Below are positions 53,643-62,718 of a DNA stretch of 64,000 nucleotides, one piece after another; the first letter of the stretch is position 1; each line of letters begins with the position of its first letter. Under the pieces are notes generated by a model. The model was given only the letters and a program-made list of their open reading frames with translations, ran no database searches and was not told where the DNA came from. The translations under genes were made by a program, and so were the position numbers. This DNA is from an uncultured Eubacteriales bacterium (GTDB lineage Bacteria; Bacillota; Clostridia; Lachnospirales; Lachnospiraceae): contig CATOIK010000010.1 in the NCBI GenBank assembly GCA_951800645.1, positions 1 to 64,000 of the forward strand, read 5' to 3'.

Positions 53643-54575
53643 ATGAATATACGCTATATCCAATATGCCTTGGAAATTGCCCGATGCGGTTCCATAAATA
53701 AAGCAGCAAAGTCCTTATTTATTACGCAGCCTACTTTAATCCGGGCAATCAGAGATCTGGAAGATGAGATTGGGATGCAGATTTTTGTGCGTATGTCTGA
53801 TGGGGTTATGCTGACCCATTCCGGAAGAGAATTTCTCACAAAGGCCAGCCGTCTTAATGAGCAGTATCTGGCGCTGCAGGAACAGTATTATTTGCGTAAT
53901 CGTCCGGAAATAGCCCAGTTATCTCTGGCTGCGATTCGCTGCGTTATTTTTGAAACGGCGCTGATTCATTTATATAACCGCCATAGGGAAGAAGAATTTT
54001 TGAATTTTTGTATGTGCGAAGAGTCAGTTGGGGAAGTGGTAGAGCATATATACGATGGTTCCTATGAGATTGGCCTGGTATTTGTTTTCGACGATGTAGC
54101 AGAGTTTCTTAGAAGCAAATGCACACAGAAAGGGATAGCTGTGCGCTCTCTTGGCCGGCTGCCTATTTATGTGCAGGTGGGGCCGAATCATCCTCTGGCG
54201 GGAAAGGATGCGGTTTATATGGACGAACTAAGTGCTTATCCCTGTGCAACCATGTCTCAGGATGAGATGGAGGCGTCTTTAAATACATCCCATGTCCGAG
54301 GATATGACCCTATTGTGAAGAAGAAGCGGTTTGTCATAAATGACAAGTCTACAATGTATACGGTTTTAGGCAATACTGACGCGTATTATATCGGACTAAA
54401 TCTTTCCAGACTCCGAAATGGAAATGCAAATATTTGTTATATTCCGATTGCAGATGCAGATGTATCTTATGAACTTATGCTATTATACTTAAATCAGCAT
54501 AAGCTGAGTTTATTGGAAAAAGAGCTTACGGATGATATTTGCCATATGGTAGGAGAACTGCAGGCGGATTTATAG
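53643..54575 (+). CDS. LysR-family transcriptional regulator
   Basis: 310 residues. N-terminal winged helix-turn-helix MNIRYIQYALEIARCGSINK with KSLFITQPTLIRAIRDLEDE and FVRMSDGVMLTHSGREF, then a substrate-binding domain. It is placed downstream of the cysteine desulfidase gene and not divergently as is more common. Effector unknown; cysteine or a derivative is the natural guess. A terminator follows at 54586. Confidence 0.92.
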   Translation: MNIRYIQYALEIARCGSINKAAKSLFITQPTLIRAIRDLEDEIGMQIFVRMSDGVMLTHSGREFLTKASRLNEQYLALQEQYYLRNRPEIAQLSLAAIRCVIFETALIHLYNRHREEEFLNFCMCEESVGEVVEHIYDGSYEIGLVFVFDDVAEFLRSKCTQKGIAVRSLGRLPIYVQVGPNHPLAGKDAVYMDELSAYPCATMSQDEMEASLNTSHVRGYDPIVKKKRFVINDKSTMYTVLGNTDAYYIGLNLSRLRNGNANICYIPIADADVSYELMLLYLNQHKLSLLEKELTDDICHMVGELQADL

Positions 54576-54585
54576 AGGGAACAGG

Positions 54586-54630
54586 AAGGGGTGTTGAATC
54601 ATAAAGTTTATGGTTTGACACCTTTTGTTA
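54586..54630 (+). terminator. Rho-independent terminator after the LysR gene
   Basis: AAGGGGTGT...CATAAA pairs with GTTTATG...ACACCTTTT with small mismatches, then TTGTT. Confidence 0.65.
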
Positions 54631-54660
54631 TGATAAAATCAAAGATGAGAGATGAAGCCC

Positions 54661-54689
54661 TTGCGAGAAAAATAGAAATTGTGTAAAAT
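54661..54689 (+). promoter_or_regulatory. Promoter of the CapA-like gene
   Basis: TTGCGA (54661-54666), 17 bases, TAAAAT (54684-54689), 60 bases upstream of ATG 54751. Confidence 0.55.
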
Positions 54690-54750
54690 GAAGTTCAGTT
54701 AGAGAATAAATAAAACAGTAAGAATAGATGGGGAAAGGCGAGATTGATCT

Positions 54751-55944
54751 ATGTACCAGTCAGATGAAGGACGGCGTCAAAGAGGCAGAAAAAATGCTGG
54801 TATAATTGTGATGCTGATGATACTTTTGTGTTTCCTGGCCGGACTTCTTATCTGGCTCGTAAAAGGCCAGGGCCAGAAACGGGTTGCATACGAGACTAGT
54901 CCGGCACAGGTACATATTGCTGCGGAGCAGGAGGCGGAAAGCCGGATTGTGCTGGAAGGCGCCGGGCAGCCGGCGGAAGAAACAGCGGAAACGGCATCCG
55001 GAGAAATGACGGAAACGGCCAGTCAGCAGCCAGCGCCGGAGCCGGTGACCCTGTTGTTTGCCGGAGATGTGTATTTGTCCAACCATGTGCTGAACGCCTA
55101 TGACCAGGCCGGCGGTATTCGCGGCGTGCTGGACGATTCCATCCGTCAGGAGATTGCAGAAGCAGACTATTTTATGGTGAATCAGGAATTTCCCTTCAGC
55201 GACCGGGGAACGGCTGCAGAGGATAAGCAGTTTACCTTCCGGCTGCCTGTATCCCGGATCCCGATACTTCAGGAGATGGGGATTGATATGGTAACCCTGG
55301 CAAATAACCATGCTTTGGATTTCGGTACAGAGGCCTTGCTGGACACCTGCGCTGCCCTGGAGCAGGCGGGAATCCGTTATGTGGGGGCAGGGCCGGATTT
55401 AGAGCGGGCCAAACGGCTGGAGACAGTGGAGATTAAAGGGAAAACTATCGGATTTTTAGGAGCTACCAGAGTGATTCCGGTGTATTCCTGGACAGCCGGT
55501 GCGGGAATCCCCGGCATGTTCAGCGCCTACGACCCGGCGCCGGTTCTGGAAGAAATCCAAAAGGCAAAAGGGGTCTGTGATTATCTGGTGATCTATGTTC
55601 ACTGGGGCGTGGAAAGATCTGAACAGCCGGAAGCATACCAGCGGACCATGGGGCGGCAGTTTATTGATGCAGGCGCAGACCTGGTGATCGGCAGCCATCC
55701 TCATGTGCTGCAGGGCATAGAGTATTACAAGGACAAACCCATTGTCTACAGCCTTGGGAATTTTGTATTTGGCAGCAGTATTCCTCAAACCATGCTGTTA
55801 AAGGCAGTTTTGGAGGAAGACGGCGCCCGGCTGGAGATGCTTCCCTGCCAGTCGGCGGCAGGCTTCACCACAAGAATTACGGATTCAGCCAGGATTTTGG
55901 AGTTCCAACAGAAGATGGAAGCGCTTGGGACAAATTTAGAATGA
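54751..55944 (+). CDS. CapA-family protein (membrane-anchored metallophosphatase-like)
   Basis: 397 residues. One N-terminal membrane anchor (about 20-38; GIIVMLMILLCFLAGLLIW), Glu/Thr/Ala-rich spacer, then the CapA/PgsA domain: LLFAGDVYLSN, NQEFPFSDRG, VTLANNHALDFG, VIYVHWGVERS, DLVIGSHPHVLQG and IVYSLGNFVFG. CapA proteins take part in poly-gamma-glutamate or capsule export, although many stand-alone members in Clostridia have no known polymer. No capBC neighbours occur here. Confidence 0.9.
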   Translation: MYQSDEGRRQRGRKNAGIIVMLMILLCFLAGLLIWLVKGQGQKRVAYETSPAQVHIAAEQEAESRIVLEGAGQPAEETAETASGEMTETASQQPAPEPVTLLFAGDVYLSNHVLNAYDQAGGIRGVLDDSIRQEIAEADYFMVNQEFPFSDRGTAAEDKQFTFRLPVSRIPILQEMGIDMVTLANNHALDFGTEALLDTCAALEQAGIRYVGAGPDLERAKRLETVEIKGKTIGFLGATRVIPVYSWTAGAGIPGMFSAYDPAPVLEEIQKAKGVCDYLVIYVHWGVERSEQPEAYQRTMGRQFIDAGADLVIGSHPHVLQGIEYYKDKPIVYSLGNFVFGSSIPQTMLLKAVLEEDGARLEMLPCQSAAGFTTRITDSARILEFQQKMEALGTNLE

Positions 55945-55963
55945 ATCAGAGGTACATAAGAAT

Positions 55964-57286
55964 ATGTTGTTTTCGCGGAAAGATTTATGGAAGCTGTTGG
56001 GGCCGCTTATTGTAGAACAGATATTGGCGGTGCTGGTGGGCATGGCGGATGTGCTTATGGTGGCGGCAGTAGGAGAGACCGCCGTGTCAGGCGTTGCCCT
56101 GGTGGATTCCATCAGCATCCTCATTATCCAGCTATTGGCAGCGCTGGCTACCGGCGGCGCCGTCATTTGTGCCCAGTATATTGGCAAGCAGCAGCCAGAC
56201 CGAGCCTGTCATGCAGCCGGGCAGTTGCTTTTAATTACTGCCGCCTGTTCCCTGGGTTTTGCAGGAGTGGCTCTGGTAGGAGGCAGAGGCCTGTTAAGGG
56301 GCATTTTTGGCCAGGTGGAGACTGCAGTCATGGATAATGCAGCCACCTACTTCTGGATCACCGCCTTGTCTTACCCGTTTTTGGCCCTTTATAATTCCGG
56401 GGCTGCCCTGTTTCGGTCCATGGGTAATTCCCGGATTTCCATGATGGCGTCTCTGGTTATGAATGGGATTAACATTGCTGGAAATGCCGTCTGTATTTTT
56501 GGCCTTCACATGGGGGTAGAAGGTGTGGCAATTCCTACTTTGATTTCCCGGATGTTTGCAGCAGTGCTGATTATGACCCTGCTTCGTCATAAGGGAAATG
56601 CGATTCGTCTGCAAAGTCTGGCGCAGCTAAAGCCGGAGCGCTGTATGATTCGGCAGATTCTGGGTGTAGGCATTCCCAGCGGACTGGAAAGCGGCATGTT
56701 TCAGTTTGGAAAACTGGCTCTGCAAAGCCTGGTGGCTACTCTGGGGACTGCCTCCATTGCCGGTTTTGCAGTGGCCAATAACCTGGCAACCCTTCAGTAT
56801 CTTACAGGCAATGCCCTGGGTCTGGGAATTATCACCATTGTGGGCCAGTGCATCGGCGCAGACCAGGTGGAACAGGCCAAAGTCTACACAAAGAAGCTGG
56901 TTGCAGTAAACTACGGCATTTTACTGATTGTCTGCACGGTTATGGTTGCAGCCATGGGGCCGATTACCAGTATCTACAACCTGTCGCCGGAGGCGGCAGG
57001 GCTGACAAAGCGTCTGATGATTGCCCACTCCCTGGCTATGATTATCTGGCCGCCGGCCTTTACCCTTCCCCATGCGCTGCGGGCAGGTATGGATATTAAA
57101 TTTTCCATGGTAGTTTCTGCAGCGTCTATGTGGATTTTCCGTATCGGCATCGGTTATGTGTTTGTGAAATTCCTGGGTTTAGGCGTAATGGGCATCTGGT
57201 ACGCCATGTTTATTGACTGGACAGTTCGGACAGTCCTGTTTGTCTGGAGATTTAAGGACTTCAGCAAGCGGGTGCGCCGTGTGTGA
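55964..57286 (+). CDS. MATE-family multidrug/toxin efflux transporter
   Basis: 440 residues, about 12 hydrophobic helices. Family features: LWKLLGPLIVEQILAVLVGM, VALVDSISILIIQLLAALAT with GGAVICAQYIG, RSMGNSRISM in the middle loop, and the second half beginning with IPSGLESGMFQFGKLA. Exports cationic compounds using Na+ or H+ gradients; substrate unknown. It begins 19 bases after the CapA gene without a terminator and is likely cotranscribed with it. Confidence 0.92.
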   Translation: MLFSRKDLWKLLGPLIVEQILAVLVGMADVLMVAAVGETAVSGVALVDSISILIIQLLAALATGGAVICAQYIGKQQPDRACHAAGQLLLITAACSLGFAGVALVGGRGLLRGIFGQVETAVMDNAATYFWITALSYPFLALYNSGAALFRSMGNSRISMMASLVMNGINIAGNAVCIFGLHMGVEGVAIPTLISRMFAAVLIMTLLRHKGNAIRLQSLAQLKPERCMIRQILGVGIPSGLESGMFQFGKLALQSLVATLGTASIAGFAVANNLATLQYLTGNALGLGIITIVGQCIGADQVEQAKVYTKKLVAVNYGILLIVCTVMVAAMGPITSIYNLSPEAAGLTKRLMIAHSLAMIIWPPAFTLPHALRAGMDIKFSMVVSAASMWIFRIGIGYVFVKFLGLGVMGIWYAMFIDWTVRTVLFVWRFKDFSKRVRRV

Positions 57287-57318
57287 TAGAAAAATGATGT
57301 AAAAAGGAGATAATTTTT

Positions 57319-58827
57319 ATGAAACGAGAATGCGGTATTCTGCTTCCTGTATCCGCCCTTCCGTCCCGGTACGGAATCGGCGCATTTTCCAGGGAGGCAT
57401 ATCAGTTTGTAGACCGGTTAAAGGAAGCAGGCCAGTCCTGCTGGCAGATTCTGCCGCTGGGGCCTACCGGCTATGGAGATTCTCCCTATCAGTCCTTCAG
57501 TGCCTTTGCAGGCAATCCTTACTTTATTGATTTAGAGCAACTGACCGAACAGGGGCTTTTGACTAAAGCTGAGTGTGACGCTGCAGATTTTGGACGGAAT
57601 GCCCAGGACATCGACTACGAAAAGCTGTATTATAACCGGTTCCCGCTGCTGCGGAAGGCGTTTGAGCGCTGGGAGGAACAGGAACGGCAGGCTGGGCGGG
57701 ATAAAGCGGCTTTGGAAAAGCTGCTTGGAGACGCTTTATCTGAGGAGACAAGAGAATACTGCTTTTATATGGCAGTGAAAAATGAATTCGGCGGGAAAAG
57801 CTGGACAGAGTGGGACGAGGACATCCGGCTGCGGAAAGCAGACGCAGTAAGCCGCTACCGGGAGAAGCTGGCAGATGAGATTTTGTTTTATGAGTTCCAG
57901 CAGTATCTGTTTGATATTCAGTGGCGGAAGCTGAAAGCCTATGCCAATGAACAGGGGATTCAGATTATTGGGGATATTCCCATTTATGTGGCCTTTGACG
58001 GAGCAGACAGTTGGGCTCATCCGGAGCTGTTCCAGTTTGATAAGGAGAACCGGCCAGTGGCTGTGGCTGGCTGTCCGCCAGACGGATTTTCTGCTACCGG
58101 GCAGTTGTGGGGCAATCCTCTGTATCGATGGGATTATCATAAGAAGACTGGCTACGACTGGTGGATGCAGCGGCTGGAATACAGCTTCGGCCTGTACGAT
58201 GTGGTGCGCATCGACCATTTCCGCGGATTTGACGAGTATTACGCCATCCCCTACGGAGATAAGACGGCAGAGTTTGGTTCATGGGAACAAGGACCAGGCT
58301 ATGACTTTTTCCAGACTATAAAGAAGCGGTTTGGGGAACTGGATATTATTGCAGAGGATTTGGGATTTTTAACTCCCTCGGTGCTGGAGCTGGTAGAAAA
58401 GACCGGTTATCCGGGGATGAAGGTGCTGGAATTTGCGTTTGACGCTTCCGGCGGCAGTACCTATCTGCCGTATAAATATCCGAAAAACTGCGTGGTTTAC
58501 ACTGGAACCCATGACAATACTACCCTTCAGGACTGGTATCAAAGTCTGGACGAAGGCGCAAGATGGTTTGCACTCCAGTATCTGGGCAATGAGCGGACGC
58601 CAGTAAACGAGATTCACTGGGATTATATCCGGCTGGCTCTGCAGAGCGTGGCCCGGCTGGCGGTGATTCCGCTGCAGGATTATCTGGGATTGGACGCCGG
58701 GGCCAGAATCAATGAACCTTCTACTCTGGGGAAAAACTGGCGCTGGCGGATGAATCCTGGGGATTTTTCGTCGGAGCTGGCTGCCCGGTGCCGGCATTTG
58801 GCCAGGGTTTACGGAAGATGTAAATAA
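57319..58827 (+). CDS. malQ: 4-alpha-glucanotransferase (amylomaltase, GH77)
   Basis: 502 residues. GH77 motifs: ILLPVSALPSRYGIGAFS, QILPLGPTGYGDSPYQSFSA, GDIPIYVAFDGADSW, nucleophile region VRIDHFRGFDEYY, acid DIIAEDLGFLTP and GTHDNTTLQDW. It moves maltosyl/maltodextrin units between alpha-1,4-glucans, linking maltodextrin use and the glycogen route started by glgC/glgD elsewhere in the window. AAGGAGA precedes ATG 57319. Confidence 0.95.
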   Translation: MKRECGILLPVSALPSRYGIGAFSREAYQFVDRLKEAGQSCWQILPLGPTGYGDSPYQSFSAFAGNPYFIDLEQLTEQGLLTKAECDAADFGRNAQDIDYEKLYYNRFPLLRKAFERWEEQERQAGRDKAALEKLLGDALSEETREYCFYMAVKNEFGGKSWTEWDEDIRLRKADAVSRYREKLADEILFYEFQQYLFDIQWRKLKAYANEQGIQIIGDIPIYVAFDGADSWAHPELFQFDKENRPVAVAGCPPDGFSATGQLWGNPLYRWDYHKKTGYDWWMQRLEYSFGLYDVVRIDHFRGFDEYYAIPYGDKTAEFGSWEQGPGYDFFQTIKKRFGELDIIAEDLGFLTPSVLELVEKTGYPGMKVLEFAFDASGGSTYLPYKYPKNCVVYTGTHDNTTLQDWYQSLDEGARWFALQYLGNERTPVNEIHWDYIRLALQSVARLAVIPLQDYLGLDAGARINEPSTLGKNWRWRMNPGDFSSELAARCRHLARVYGRCK

Positions 58828-58833
58828 AAGGAT

Positions 58834-58870
58834 AAAAAAGAAGGGTCAGACGATATTGTCTGATCCTTCT
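58834..58870 (-). terminator. Terminator overlapping the end of the 58846 gene
   Basis: On the minus strand AGAAGGATCAGAC pairs with GTCTGACCCTTCT (one mismatch) followed by T6. The left arm codes for the last residues of the gene and the stem spans its stop codon. Confidence 0.8.
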
Positions 58871-59559
58871 GCTGTTTCTTCTTCCTTGGAGCTGTCTAAT
58901 ACGCCTTTGGAACCTTCTTTGTGAGATGTGAAGGACTGATGCACTTCGTTTCCGGCCTTGTCCTTGGCGTAGACCTGGGTACCGGCCGGGTCCATGACAA
59001 AGGCCTTGGCATTGATTTCCGGATTCAGCATGGTAGCTTCAAGCTGCTCTCCGGCAGAGTTTACGGCGTAGATGGAATCAAAATCCACGCCGGACTGTGT
59101 GTCTGATAAGGTGACGGTCAGAATGCCGTCCTCCAGATTGGTGTCCTCAAAAGTGGGGGCGTTCTCATCTATTACATTGATATGGCCGGTAATCATGCCG
59201 GGCATACCGTTCAGGTTGGTGACTCTGGCGTCAATAGAGCCGTTTTTATAAACCGCCACGCTGTAGGTGCGGCTCTTGCCCTTGGTAAGCTCCACAGGTT
59301 CTCCGTCAATGGTCATGGTGACGGATTTCGTGGGGAACCAGGATTCTACCTTTAGGGTTACTTCTGTAGACAGAAAATCTGCAGACTCCGCCACCGTAAG
59401 GGAAAGCTTTGGAGTTGCCGTTACTGCAAAAAATAAAAGACTGTTAAATACCAGGAAGGGAAGAACATAAAATAATAAAACATGAGTCCAGCCGTCAGAT
59501 CTGGATTTCTTCTGATACCGCCCCGGCTGGCGTCTGGATGTTGGTTGTCTCTGTTCCAT
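58846..59559 (-). CDS. Membrane-anchored protein with Ig-like domains, function unknown
   Basis: 237 residues from ATG 59559 (AAAAGGAG 8 bases upstream); a longer frame to 59616 lacks a site. A basic cytoplasmic start (SRRQPGRYQKKSRSD), a membrane helix (about 30-48, LLFYVLPFLVFNSLLFFA), then beta-rich extracellular segments: VTLKVESWFPTKSVTMTIDG and VIDENAPTFEDTNLEDGILT, resembling bacterial Ig-like folds. The tail is Ser/Glu/Lys-rich. No enzyme motif. It may be a surface scaffold. Its own minus-strand transcript ends at the overlapping terminator. Confidence 0.65.
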   Translation of the reverse strand: MEQRQPTSRRQPGRYQKKSRSDGWTHVLLFYVLPFLVFNSLLFFAVTATPKLSLTVAESADFLSTEVTLKVESWFPTKSVTMTIDGEPVELTKGKSRTYSVAVYKNGSIDARVTNLNGMPGMITGHINVIDENAPTFEDTNLEDGILTVTLSDTQSGVDFDSIYAVNSAGEQLEATMLNPEINAKAFVMDPAGTQVYAKDKAGNEVHQSFTSHKEGSKGVLDSSKEEETAEGSDNIV

Positions 59560-59823
59560 ATACATTGCTCCTTTTCTAATGTAACTAAGCATAACAGAAG
59601 CGGCCAGGTTTTTCAAGTGAACTTTTTCTTACGAAACCATGTTTTAAGCTTGCCTTATCCGATACTTCTGCAGTATAATACAGACCATGAGACAAGATTG
59701 TCCTGTCAGTTCTTGGCAGGATTCCATGAAACAGGCCAGTTCTTGGCCGGTTAATCCCAGAGAGAAACTTGTTGTAAATTTCAGCGGGCTTTTTGTGGTT
59801 CGCAAAAAAGGAAGGAGTATGGA

Positions 59824-60747
59824 TTGCGGGGAAAACAGAAAGAGAAAACAAAGGAAGCCGGTTTTAAGAACTGGCAGGAAGAAACTGAGACGAAAAAGGG
59901 AAGAATGGGGGAAGAAAAATGCAGGAACCAGGCGCGAACCCTGCAGACAGCCCTGTGGGTAGGATTGATTCTGGTTCAGATGGCGGTGGTGAACCGTCTG
60001 ACGGTTCAGGCAAGTCAGCCGGTGGAGAAAACAGTAACTTACCGTCAGGTGGAAGGGGCGTCCGTTTTGCCGGAGTATATGACGGTGACTGTAAAAGCCG
60101 GAGGCACATTCTGTGATGTGGTTTGTGAAGCTGCTGAGAGGCAGGTATTAAAGGAATACTGGTTGGAGGACTTTGTCTTTCCGGTTACTTTTCACGGCTG
60201 TGATTCCCAGTATTTTCAGGTGGGAGAAACGCTGATTCCTTACAATGCGGAACAGCCGGGGCTGGAAGAATGGGGACTTCACCTGTTGGATATGATGGGG
60301 CTTTCCCCGGAAGAATACCAGGTAGCATCAGTGGTTTGGAAAGGAGAGCCTTACCGGGATGCAGATGGAGTTTTGTGCCGGGATGCCAGAGGCGCAGGAC
60401 GGCGGCTGGTGCGGGATTATGAGGTACGGTATGTGGGAAGCTTTACCCTTCCGGTGGAGATTGAACCGGTGCGCGATATGGGGGTACAGTGGGAGACGGC
60501 TGCAGTGACAGAGGAAACAGAGCCGGAAACAGAAGCCGTACAAATGGTTCAGCCTGCAGGATTCCCAGAGGTTTCTGTTGGTATTTTAGAGAAACAGGAA
60601 AATGAGGATTCAGAAAAACCGCTGACGCTGTGGCAGATTATTACCCGCACCATGCTGGCGGCAGTGGGAATCGGCGTTATCCTGTTTTGGGGCGGACTTT
60701 TGGCGCTGTTTATCAGAAAAACAGGGCGGCTTAGGAAGATGCACTGA
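59824..60747 (+). CDS. Membrane protein of unknown function with two membrane segments
   Basis: 307 residues if it starts at TTG 59824 (AAGGAAGGAG upstream); 280 from ATG 59905 (AAAGGG upstream). Topology: basic start, membrane helix (TLQTALWVGLILVQMAVVN), extracellular beta-rich part with TYRQVEGASVLPEYMTVTVK and FVFPVTFHGCDSQYFQVGE, then an acidic Thr/Glu spacer and a final helix (about 275-297, MLAAVGIGVILFWGGLLALF) with a basic end. No family recognised. It could present a stalk domain between two anchors. Confidence 0.65.
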   Translation: MRGKQKEKTKEAGFKNWQEETETKKGRMGEEKCRNQARTLQTALWVGLILVQMAVVNRLTVQASQPVEKTVTYRQVEGASVLPEYMTVTVKAGGTFCDVVCEAAERQVLKEYWLEDFVFPVTFHGCDSQYFQVGETLIPYNAEQPGLEEWGLHLLDMMGLSPEEYQVASVVWKGEPYRDADGVLCRDARGAGRRLVRDYEVRYVGSFTLPVEIEPVRDMGVQWETAAVTEETEPETEAVQMVQPAGFPEVSVGILEKQENEDSEKPLTLWQIITRTMLAAVGIGVILFWGGLLALFIRKTGRLRKMH

Positions 60748-60759
60748 CCGGGATTCATC

Positions 60760-60788
60760 TTGTGTTTTTAGCTGTCCGATAGTATACT
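60760..60788 (+). promoter_or_regulatory. Promoter of dgt
   Basis: TTGTGT (60760-60765), 17 bases, TATACT (60783-60788), 65 bases before the start codon; a short GCCCTTTCAGGGC hairpin (60808-60820) lies in the leader. Confidence 0.5.
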
Positions 60789-60852
60789 GATAGAGAAGAT
60801 TCTCATAGCCCTTTCAGGGCAGGAACTGAAGGTAAAATAAGGAGTGGAAACT

Positions 60853-62256
60853 ATGAACTGGAATACATTGCTCTGCGAGGACCGTATCCGTTCCTACCGT
60901 AAAACGGGCGGAGGAGATCTGCGGACAGAATTTGAAAAAGACTATCACCGAATCATCGGAAGCGCCTCTTTCAGGCGCCTGCAGGACAAGACCCAGGTGT
61001 TTCCTTTAGACCAGAGCGATTTTATCCGGACTCGTCTGACCCATTCTCTGGAAGTCTCATCTTTTTGTAAATCTCTGGGACAGAATGTGTCGGAACGGAT
61101 TATCCAGAAAAAGCTGGATGCAGAGTTTGACGAGCGGAAAAAGGCGGCGGTGTGCGATATTTTACAGTGTGCCGGTCTTATTCACGATATAGGAAATCCG
61201 CCCTTCGGCCACTTCGGGGAGACGGCAATCCAGGACTGGTTTAAGAAAAATCTGCCTGATCTGAAGTTTCAGGGCCGGAAGCTAACGGAGCTTTTGACGC
61301 CTCAGATGCAGCAGGACCTCTATCAGTTTGAGGGAAATACCCAGGCATTCCGGCTGGTAACCAAGCTCCATTTTCTGGTGGATGAGCACGGCATGAATTT
61401 GACAAAAGCCCTTTTGGGAACCATTATCAAATATCCGGTTTCCTCCCTGGAAGTCAATAAGAAAAGCGGCCGAATCCGAGAGAAAAAGATGGGCTATTTC
61501 TATGCAGACCGGCAGTGTTTTGAGGATGTGCAGAAGTCCACAGGAACAAATGGCTGTCGTCATCCCCTGACTTATCTTTTAGAGGCGGCGGACGATATTG
61601 CTTACCGGACGGCAGACATTGAAGACGCTGTAAAGAAGGGCTGCATCACCTACGGAAAGCTGGTGGAGGAGTTAAAGCAGTGCTGCAGGGACGCGCCGGA
61701 AAGCTGTACCCGGATGATTGGCTGGCTGGAAGAAAAGTATCAGAAAGCCTTGTCTATTCAATATGAAAAGCCGGAAACCTATGCAGTTCAGAACTGGGTT
61801 ATTTCCGTCCAGGGCCAGATGATTGCCGGCGCTACAGACGGATTTGTAGAGCATTATCAGGAGATTATGGACGGAACCTGGGAGCACGATCTGTTTTATC
61901 AGACCCAGGCTGAACCGATGATGAAGGCGCTGGGAGACATCGCCTACCGTTATGCCTTTATTTCCCGGCCCATCATTAAGCTGGAGATCGGTGCAGACGC
62001 CATTTTCCGGTTTTTGCTGGAACGGTTTGTGGACGCCGTGATTCCTTATGATTCGGCAGAGCCAATGACTGCAGTGCAGGAGAAGCTGGTTTCCCTGATT
62101 TCCGATAACTACAAGAGAGTATACCGGATCTATGCAGAGGGAAAGGATGAGGCAGAGCGGCTTTATCTGCGGCTTTTGCTGGTAACGGATTTTATCAGCG
62201 GCATGACGGACAGCTATGCCAAACGGCTGTATCAGGAACTGAACGGCATCGTCTGA
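60853..62256 (+). CDS. dgt: Deoxyguanosinetriphosphate triphosphohydrolase-like protein
   Basis: 467 residues from ATG 60853 (AAGGAG 8 bases upstream). HD-domain metal ligands in TRLTHSLEVS and CAGLIHDIGNPPFGHFGE, with ASFRRLQDKTQVFPL at the start and EAADDIAYRTADIEDAV later, all typical of dGTPases. It cleaves dNTPs, mainly dGTP, to nucleoside and triphosphate and so affects dNTP pools. Followed by the ArsC/Spx-like gene after 16 bases. Confidence 0.93.
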   Translation: MNWNTLLCEDRIRSYRKTGGGDLRTEFEKDYHRIIGSASFRRLQDKTQVFPLDQSDFIRTRLTHSLEVSSFCKSLGQNVSERIIQKKLDAEFDERKKAAVCDILQCAGLIHDIGNPPFGHFGETAIQDWFKKNLPDLKFQGRKLTELLTPQMQQDLYQFEGNTQAFRLVTKLHFLVDEHGMNLTKALLGTIIKYPVSSLEVNKKSGRIREKKMGYFYADRQCFEDVQKSTGTNGCRHPLTYLLEAADDIAYRTADIEDAVKKGCITYGKLVEELKQCCRDAPESCTRMIGWLEEKYQKALSIQYEKPETYAVQNWVISVQGQMIAGATDGFVEHYQEIMDGTWEHDLFYQTQAEPMMKALGDIAYRYAFISRPIIKLEIGADAIFRFLLERFVDAVIPYDSAEPMTAVQEKLVSLISDNYKRVYRIYAEGKDEAERLYLRLLLVTDFISGMTDSYAKRLYQELNGIV

Positions 62257-62272
62257 ATGAAAGGAGAAAAGT

Positions 62273-62629
62273 ATGATTTTATTTGTAGAATACCCAAAAT
62301 GCAGTACCTGCCAGAAGGCAAAAAAGTGGCTGGAAAGCCATGGTATAGAGTTTACAGACCGGCATATTGTGGAGGAAAATCCCACAGCAGAGGAGTTAAA
62401 AGAGTGGCACAGCCGCTCTGGCCTGGAGCTGAAAAAGTTTTTCAATACCAGCGGCCTGAAATATAAAGCTTTGGAATTAAAGGACAAGCTGCCGGTTATG
62501 AGTGAGGAAGAAAAGTATGAGCTTCTGGCGTCGGACGGCATGTTAGTGAAGCGGCCTGTGGTGGTTATGGACAATAAAATCCTGCTGGGCTTTAAGGAGA
62601 AGGAGTGGGAGGAAGCTCTGCTGGATTGA
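62273..62629 (+). CDS. ArsC/Spx-family thioredoxin-fold protein
   Basis: 118 residues. Starts ILFVEYPKCSTCQKAKKWL with the CxxC pair, then YTDRHI-type strand (here FTDRHIVEENPTAEELKEW) and RPVVVMDNKILLGFKEKEWE. Matches the arsenate reductase (glutaredoxin-type)/Spx/MgsR group. The lack of an ars operon and the CxxC make a Spx-like redox regulator or general oxidoreductase at least as likely as arsenate reduction. It lies in the dgt transcript. Confidence 0.87.
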   Translation: MILFVEYPKCSTCQKAKKWLESHGIEFTDRHIVEENPTAEELKEWHSRSGLELKKFFNTSGLKYKALELKDKLPVMSEEEKYELLASDGMLVKRPVVVMDNKILLGFKEKEWEEALLD

Positions 62630-62654
62630 CAATCCTGGGCCGGAATGGTACACT
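62626..62654 (+). promoter_or_regulatory. Promoter of trpS
   Basis: TTGACA (62626-62631), 17 bases, TACACT (62649-62654). The -35 overlaps the stop of the preceding gene. A TCAGGG / CCCTGA hairpin (62679-62697) lies in the leader; no T-box sequence seen. Confidence 0.75.
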
Positions 62655-62718
62655 TATCAGTATGAAATTTGAGAAAGGTCAGGGGGAAGATCCCTGATTC
62701 CAAAGGAGATAAACGACA

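Noticed and set aside
61672-62703. 343-codon frame on the minus strand opposite dgt and the ArsC-like gene
   Set aside because: It is antisense to two well-supported genes, low in recognisable motifs and rich in Ser/His/Cys as expected for a shadow frame.
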